A stretch of DNA of 64,000 nt from Holothuria scabra. Taxonomy: Eukaryota > Echinodermata > Holothuroidea > Aspidochirotida > Holothuriidae. Below, piece after piece: positions 58,347-64,000 of the stretch. The position numbers and the translations under genes were made by a program. The notes under the pieces were generated by a model. That model was not told the DNA's origin. It ran no database searches and saw only the letters and a list, made by a program, of their open reading frames with translations. Position 1 is the first letter of the stretch. Each line of letters begins with the position of its first letter. Where the stretch lies: positions 31,003,884 to 31,067,883 of the forward strand of contig CM074200.1 of the NCBI GenBank assembly GCA_037179385.1. The letters are read 5' to 3'.

Positions 58347-61130
58347 TTGTTAAAAGTCCTTGTTATTAATTTTCAAGGCATTCGTAATAAGGTTGCATAC
58401 TTAAATGCTTGCATTGATGAAAATAACCCTGACGTGATTATAGGTATTGAAACTCACTTAAATAGCTCTGTCACTAGTAATGAATTGTTTCCTGGTAACT
58501 ATACTGTTTTTAGAAAAGACAGAAATTATGGTCAGTCTAAAGGGGGCGTCCTTATCGCCACTAAAGAAGACCTCCTTGCTACCTATAGACCTGACCTTGA
58601 TTCGGATTGTGAGGTAGTCTGGGCTTCTCTTGAAATCCAAGGTGCCAAACAAATACTTATAGGGTCTTTTTACCGCTCACATAAATATGGCAACTCAACA
58701 GACTACCTTGACCAGCTTCGGGCTTCTCTCGTTAAGGCCAGTAAGAATAAGAATGGACAGATCTATCTTGCAGGGGACTTTAATCTACCTGATGTTGATT
58801 GGTTCACTAGGTCTGTCCAACCAGGCTCACAGTATCCTGCTTTATCCAAATGTATGCTTGACATATGCAATGATTTTGGTCTTGACCAAATGGTAAGTGA
58901 GCCTACTAGAGTTAACAACATCTTGGATATTTTCTTGACATCTAATCCTACTCTAGTGGATAGGTCTGCCCTGATCCCTGGCATATCTGACCATGATGGT
59001 ATCCCCTTGATTATGATAAGCACTAGGCCTAAAACAACTAAACAAAAGCCTAGGAAAGTGTATAGCTTTCACAAAGCTGATGTCGGTGGAATCAAGGCGG
59101 AGCTTAGTAAGTTCAGCTCTGACCTGGTTAAACGTGAGTGCTCTGTGCAGGTCATGTACTCTGCCCTTGAGAACAAAATCAAAGAGGTAATGGATGTCTA
59201 TGTTCCAGCTCGGGTTGTTAGAAAGAGGAACCAAACCCCCTGGATTGATAAGACTATTAAACGACTACTAAATAGGAAACAAAGGGCTTATAACACATGG
59301 CGTAAGATGCGAACTCCATCCTCTTTTGAAAACTTCAAAACCCAACATAAAGCGACTCACAAAACAACAAGAGCCGCTTATAGAAATTATGTCAACACAG
59401 TTTGTACTGATTCACCTAAACGTTTCTGGTCCTTTATTAAAAACCTTAGATGTGATAGTGTTGGTATCCCTTCCCTGAAATCTGATGGGATACTGGTCTC
59501 GGACAACATGCAGAAGGCTAACATCTTAAATGAGCAGTTCCAAAAGGTTTTCACCCGTGAGAATGTCACCTTACCTCCAGTTGAAGCGAACACCATACCC
59601 ACCATGTCTGATATTGAGATATCCTTAGATGGTGTTGTGAAGTTGCTCAAGGAGTTGAACCCAAACAAAGCTTCAGGTCCTGACGGTATACCGGCTCATG
59701 TTCTGAAATTGGCCGCAGAGGAGGTTGCTCCTGCCCTCTGCTCCATTTTTCAAAAGTCACTGGACACTGGTCATTTACCTCCCTCTTGGTTATGTGCCAA
59801 TGTTAGTCCTATCTTTAAAAAAGGTGACTGTTCCCTAGCCTCAAACTATAGGCCGGTCTCTCTTACCTCGATTTGTTGCAAGGTCCTGGAACACATTATA
59901 CATTCTCATATTATGCATCACTTTGATAACCACTCAGTTATTACGAACAGGCAGCATGGCTTCAGACAACGCCATTCTTGTGAATCTCAATTGATCTTAA
60001 CAACCAATGACCTAGTGCAGTCTTTAGATCTTAGATCCCAGACTGACATGATTATCATGGATTTTTCTAAGGCTTTTGATACGGTTCCTCATAACCGTCT
60101 GCTTTGTAAATTACAAAACTATGGTATAAGAGGCAACACCCTTAACTGGATTGCTAATTTTCTTAAGTCCCGGAAGCAGAGAGTCGTAGTGAGTGGTGAT
60201 TTTTCTGATTGGGTGGATGTTATCTCTGGTAATTCCCAAGGTACAGTCTTGGGTCCCCTGTTGTTTTTAGTTTATATTAATGACCTGCCCGATAATATCT
60301 CTTCTGAAGTAAGACTTTTTGCTGACGACTGTGTAATTTATAGACAGATAAAGAATAATCTTGACCAGGTTCAACTCCAAAATGATCTAAACACCCTCTC
60401 TGAGTGGCAAAATAAATGGCAAATGCACTTTAATACCAAGAAGTGCTTTTCTATGAGGATTACTCACTCAAGCAATCCCAAGTTTTTTAATTATACTCTA
60501 GATAACGATACCCTGGAGTCTGCCGATTGCCACACTTATTTGGGAGTTGACATCTCTAATACCCTTACCTGGAATAGACATATTAATCGTATCACTTCGT
60601 CAGCAAATAGGTCTTTGGCTTTTATTAAAAGAAATTTATACTCCTGCCCCAGGAGTGTCAAAGCTAATGCCTATCTCACACTTGTTAGGCCTTTATTGGA
60701 GTATTCATCTTCTGTTTGGGATCCCTACACCACTTCCCTATCCAATAAGGTTGAGCAAATTCAACGTAGGGCTGCTAGGTTTGTTTATAATGACTATTCC
60801 CCCCATAGTAGTGTGACTGAAATGCTAAATGACCTAGGGTGGGAGAGTCTCAAAAACAGGCGTACTGCCAACAGGCTAGCAATTCTTCACAAAGCCAGAT
60901 TGGGTCTCCTAGCCTTGCCAATCAACAACCTACAAACGGTCCGGCGGCCCTCCAGGCATCACCATTCTAATAGCTTTACAAATATACCAACCAATAAGGA
61001 CTGCTACAAATACAGTTTCTTTCCTCGGACCGTCAGAGACTGGAACCTACTCCCCCAGAACATTACAGATCTCAAGGACCCCAAGCAATTCAAGAGCGCA
61101 GCCTTGAGGATCCCCAGATGGGACGACTAA
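58347..61130 (+). CDS. LINE ORF2: endonuclease-reverse transcriptase, no ATG
   Basis: An uninterrupted 927-codon frame. Residues 1-230 are an apurinic-type endonuclease (VINFQGIRNK, GIETHL, AGDFNLPDVDW, SDHDG). Residues about 430-700 are the reverse transcriptase: ASGPDGIPAHVLK (about 440), YRPVSLTSICCK (about 500), motif A DFSKAFDTVPH (about 572), SQGTVLGPLLFLVYINDLP, and catalytic FADD (about 656). The C-terminal part has LVRPLLEYSSSVWDPYT, QRRAARFVYND and RTVRDWNLLPQN. The family is CR1/L2-like (Jockey superfamily). The frame opens with TTG. TAA lies three codons upstream and no in-frame ATG occurs until about residue 170, so the copy is probably 5'-truncated at the start of the endonuclease. 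ORF1 is absent. The lack of any stop over 2.8 kb implies a recent insertion. Confidence 0.93.
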   Translation: MLKVLVINFQGIRNKVAYLNACIDENNPDVIIGIETHLNSSVTSNELFPGNYTVFRKDRNYGQSKGGVLIATKEDLLATYRPDLDSDCEVVWASLEIQGAKQILIGSFYRSHKYGNSTDYLDQLRASLVKASKNKNGQIYLAGDFNLPDVDWFTRSVQPGSQYPALSKCMLDICNDFGLDQMVSEPTRVNNILDIFLTSNPTLVDRSALIPGISDHDGIPLIMISTRPKTTKQKPRKVYSFHKADVGGIKAELSKFSSDLVKRECSVQVMYSALENKIKEVMDVYVPARVVRKRNQTPWIDKTIKRLLNRKQRAYNTWRKMRTPSSFENFKTQHKATHKTTRAAYRNYVNTVCTDSPKRFWSFIKNLRCDSVGIPSLKSDGILVSDNMQKANILNEQFQKVFTRENVTLPPVEANTIPTMSDIEISLDGVVKLLKELNPNKASGPDGIPAHVLKLAAEEVAPALCSIFQKSLDTGHLPPSWLCANVSPIFKKGDCSLASNYRPVSLTSICCKVLEHIIHSHIMHHFDNHSVITNRQHGFRQRHSCESQLILTTNDLVQSLDLRSQTDMIIMDFSKAFDTVPHNRLLCKLQNYGIRGNTLNWIANFLKSRKQRVVVSGDFSDWVDVISGNSQGTVLGPLLFLVYINDLPDNISSEVRLFADDCVIYRQIKNNLDQVQLQNDLNTLSEWQNKWQMHFNTKKCFSMRITHSSNPKFFNYTLDNDTLESADCHTYLGVDISNTLTWNRHINRITSSANRSLAFIKRNLYSCPRSVKANAYLTLVRPLLEYSSSVWDPYTTSLSNKVEQIQRRAARFVYNDYSPHSSVTEMLNDLGWESLKNRRTANRLAILHKARLGLLALPINNLQTVRRPSRHHHSNSFTNIPTNKDCYKYSFFPRTVRDWNLLPQNITDLKDPKQFKSAALRIPRWDD

Positions 61131-61229
61131 CTACATGCGCACACTCAACCCTGCACGTTTGACTCCACCAGGAGTGTTGTGCAGTATTTTTCCAGATCCA
61201 GATTCCAGTTATGTTATCTTATGTTAAAT
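61131..61229 (+). repeat. 3' UTR and tail of the open LINE
   Basis: About 100 bp after the stop ends in GTTATGTTATCTTATGTTAA, a shortened version of the GTTAT tail of the older LINE. No target duplication was found by eye. Confidence 0.6.
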
Positions 61230-62104
61230 TTCGCAACCTATCATTTTTGAGTTTTTCCATTTTTTGGCATTAGGCTACAGTATGCCTAGCAAGTTAAATG
61301 AAACAAAATTTGCCAGAATTTTGGCACTACAGATTGTTTATTACTCCGACAGTTAGGCCTAGGCCTATAGGCCTACTCAGTTGTGCGAATGAACTCTCTT
61401 ACTCTTAGGCCTAAATTTTCTTTGATAAGTTTGGGAAGAATTAATTAAGTAGTTTACCTCACCTCCTCCCACAGGCTAAACCTCTAACCTGCACGTGTAA
61501 AGTGCTTACATATTGCTATGAGGCCTTGGCCTAGGCCTAGGCCTAACGCTAGGCCTAGCCTTCACTGCTACAGCTAGCTGTGTCAGTGTGTCATTGTGAA
61601 AGACAACGGGCTGTGCACCTTCTGAAGACCATCCTTTAACGGTACTCTTAAGGTAAGTATTGAAACGTTTATTATTAATCTAAGGGCCTAGTTGATAGGC
61701 CAAAGGAATACCTGATCCTCAAAGCATCTTCTTACGTGAACTTACTTGCTGGCTAGATCAGGGATCGCCCTGAGGTACGTTTGACAACCTGCTGTATACA
61801 GGCTCAGCTCAGCTGGCTTATGAAGGTGAATTGATTATTTATCCAGATTGTAAACACGTTGTTCATAGTATAGTATAGGGTTATACTACTGCAGTGTGAA
61901 ATATGTATGTCATGCAGTTTACGCTGACTGAAATCAAGTACAGTACTGCTATCGCGCGAAAGAGGTATCACCTCACTAAAACTTCCACCTGTCGGTGCAA
62001 TTATTTTGCCAACATGGAAAGCCTTTCTTTTCCTCACCCTGGGTAGCTGGGGGAGGGGCAGGACTTTTTTATCTAGCAAATTAAGACACACCATCCGAAG
62101 ATCA
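61230..62104. other. No gene assigned; TAGGCCTA-rich
   Basis: GGCCTAGGCCTA-type runs occur at 61355-61375 and 61525-61560. A strong donor-like AAGGTAAGTATT at 61650-61661 (plus strand) could end an untranslated first exon, but nothing else supports it. Confidence 0.35.
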
Positions 62105-62347
62105 ATCTTCATTTTTAAGATGTGGGCCAGGGTGTCAAATCGAAATCCATATTCGAAATAGTGAATGAAGAAGAAAAATATGAAACACCGAAAACTGAAG
62201 AAGGAAGGAATGAGGTTCCAGGCCAGACTGATATGGCCTCTAGGGACTCGGAAGGTGAAAGGTACGGTAGCACAGATAATGCTGAAGTCAGTTGCACTTT
62301 ACCTTTGGATGGTTCCATGGAAACCACTCTTTTGATGTTTTTCAATG
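62105..62347 (+). other. Weak candidate exon, acidic
   Basis: After an acceptor-like TTCATTTTTAAG the frame with GVKSKSIFEIVNEEEKYETP, GQTDMASRDSEGERYG and EVSCTLPLDGSMETTL is open for about 80 codons up to the hAT-type element at 62348. It is rich in Glu and polar residues. It matches no family I know, and a long open frame also exists on the other strand. Confidence 0.2.
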
Positions 62348-64000
62348 CAGTGGCGTGGCCAGGATGGATTTTTTTTAGTGGGGGGTCTCGGTAACAAGTG
62401 GGGTCTTGGTACCTACGAGTTTCAGGCGCGGTAAGACTATCTAAGCGGAGCGCCACCATCACTGAGTTGGCGCGACGGAGCGTAGGCCTACAAGAAGTTT
62501 TGGGTTTTACAAACCCTCCAGATGGCTGGAAACGGCACTTTCCACCGTGACTTGTTTTAAGCTGGATGTACCCAGCCTTGAAATACCAAACTCATGTCTG
62601 CCACTTCTCAAGTAGTGTGAATAAAAAAAATCAATCTATGAAAAATGATAATTCATACAGGGATCCCAAATCTGGGCATTTCTGATCCGTGCCATGGCCT
62701 GGGGTATGAGACTTAAGGGAACCGGTATCTCCCTTTCTCTTGGGAAAAATTGTGAACTTCAGGGGAACGTAGATTGCAAATGCGGCAATATTTGAATAGA
62801 TTTCAGCTTCAATAGGAAAACCAAAATTAGTTGTGTACCCCTCTGAGAAACTTTGTTTGCGTTAGATTTGCAAGATGCAAAATGGTGCTATATTTGGCAA
62901 AAGTTTGAACTGATTTTAGGCCTACGTTTTAGGATTTTCCTATTTGGGGAGCATGAAAATTTTCAAAATACTCATTTTTAGTCTTTGTAGAGATTTTACA
63001 GGTGACATACGTACTACCAAAGAAACAATGTTTTCCGGTTTTCAGTGGTGTTTAGATGCAAAATTGTGCAGTATTTGTTCAGTCATCGGTACATTACGTA
63101 GCCAAAATTATAATACTACGAGTAAATCTCTCAAAATATTAAAACCGCAAAGCAGAAGTATGGATCATGTGGGAAATACATGAAATGCGGACCTTCTAGA
63201 CATTTTACAAATCCGCCGGCCGGGACGCCAGTGCCAACAACTGTAGTAAAAAGGACTTGTCGAAAAAAATGTTCTACAGTGGCACTTGCCATGGGAAGGA
63301 GTGAGGCACGACATAGGCCTACTTGTTAGGGATGGATGGGAAGAATCATTCGACGGCAGTACCTTACTCTTAAAGGGCCAATCCTCTCACCCCAAACCAC
63401 AATTTTGGTAGGGGTGTATTGAAAATCTTCATTGGCTAAGCTCCTTGATTGACAGCTAATTCAAACAATGCAGGGTTTTTTACACAGCATGAGCTATGGT
63501 GAGAGTGTTTTGTTTAAAAACATTGAACTTTCCTATACTCGACTCGAAGCAATCAACTAAGATTGTCTCAGGCTGGATGAGGATGGATTTCAGACAATTG
63601 TGGGAGGAGCTTAAGTACGGTAAGAAGATTAGGAGAATTGGTACTGTTTGGGGTGAGAGAACAGGTCCTTTAAGGCATTATTTGTGCATGATAAAGTATA
63701 GGAATGGTCGTGTAAGAATGGTCTCCAGTCACGGTGCATAGTTGCCTTGTTTGCAGTAAATCAACCAGCCATCCGAAAGGCAGAAAGGGTCTTAACCTAA
63801 CAAAGTCAAATTCGAGCTTGCCGTCGAAACGTTCGTTTCATCTTCGAAGTGTAATGCAAAAAACGACAGTGCAGATTATATACGGTATCTAATTTAGTGA
63901 AAGTAATCATCTGGAAGTTATAGTGCACACAAAATGTGTTTTACACACATTTATGCATGTTTTCTTAATTGCTACACATTTTATTTATTTACCTTTTTTG
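62348..64000 (-). mobile_element. hAT-type element, cut by window edge
   Basis: It begins CAGTGGCGTGGCCAGGATGG. Its sequence follows, in inverted orientation, the element at 11896-13348 block by block (AGCGGAGCGCCACCATC, CAAATGCGGCAATATTTG, AAAGAAACAATGTTTTC, TGAGGCACGACATA, ACACATTTATGCATG). The other end lies beyond 64000. A TTAA-flanked MITE (63374-63669) is inserted in it. The open frame at 62944-63183 is repeat sequence, shared with 12421-12777. Confidence 0.8.
63374..63669 (+). mobile_element. TTAA-flanked MITE, copy 3, nested
   Basis: It starts AGGGCCAATCCTCTCACCCC and ends TTTGGGGTGAGAGAACAGG plus TCCT, with TTAA at 63370-63373 and 63670-63673. The related hAT-type copy at 11896-13348 lacks it and has CTTAC at the matching site (about 12363-12368), so an unoccupied version is available for comparison. 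Confidence 0.85.

Overview
This is eukaryotic, animal-type DNA: AT-rich, with widely spaced small exons bounded by GT/AG splice sites and many transposable elements. The one complete host gene is an 11-exon, minus-strand UMP synthase gene (UMPS, positions 24967-50646, 475 codons). The repeat content (hAT-type elements, a tRNA-derived SINE, CR1/L2-like LINEs, a foldback element with tandemly repeated ends, frequent TAGGCCTA) suggests a marine invertebrate. An echinoderm-like deuterostome is my best guess, but the sequence alone does not settle it.

Layout. 1-3860 has no convincing gene and only worn repeat relics. 3871-17767 is the most striking object: a 13.9 kb segment with long inverted termini built from 42-bp tandem repeats, flanked by a perfect 10-bp direct repeat (AAAGACAATG). 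Its architecture resembles foldback elements (Drosophila FB, sea urchin TU). Inside are two minus-strand coding exons, a protein kinase exon (9588-10296) and an unrecognised 81-codon exon (15068-15310), plus younger hAT-type insertions, one nested inside another. 18360-21120 holds members of a tRNA-Glu-derived SINE family and a ~50-bp minisatellite. A 1.16 kb hAT-type element lies at 22450-23611.

24967-50646 is UMPS. All 11 coding exons were placed by translation and by exact splice-phase agreement. The introns carry several MITE families, a ~145-bp tandem repeat (37200-38080) containing nuclear-receptor-like TGACCT direct repeats, SINE and LINE pieces. 50800-52103 holds two small hAT-type elements with 8-bp target duplications.

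54660-61230 is a LINE cluster: a decayed plus-strand element with a (GTTAT/GTTAC)n tail, a minus-strand LINE relic interrupted by a tRNA-like SINE and a CCCTAA-containing minisatellite, and a 927-codon open endonuclease-reverse transcriptase frame (58347-61130) that lacks an ATG. 61230-62347 is unassigned, with a weak candidate exon. From 62348 a hAT-type element runs off the right edge and carries a TTAA-flanked MITE at 63374-63669.

UMPS supplies the last two steps of pyrimidine synthesis. The other coding material is selfish or possibly carried by mobile DNA. No RNA gene, CRISPR array or bacterial operon was found.
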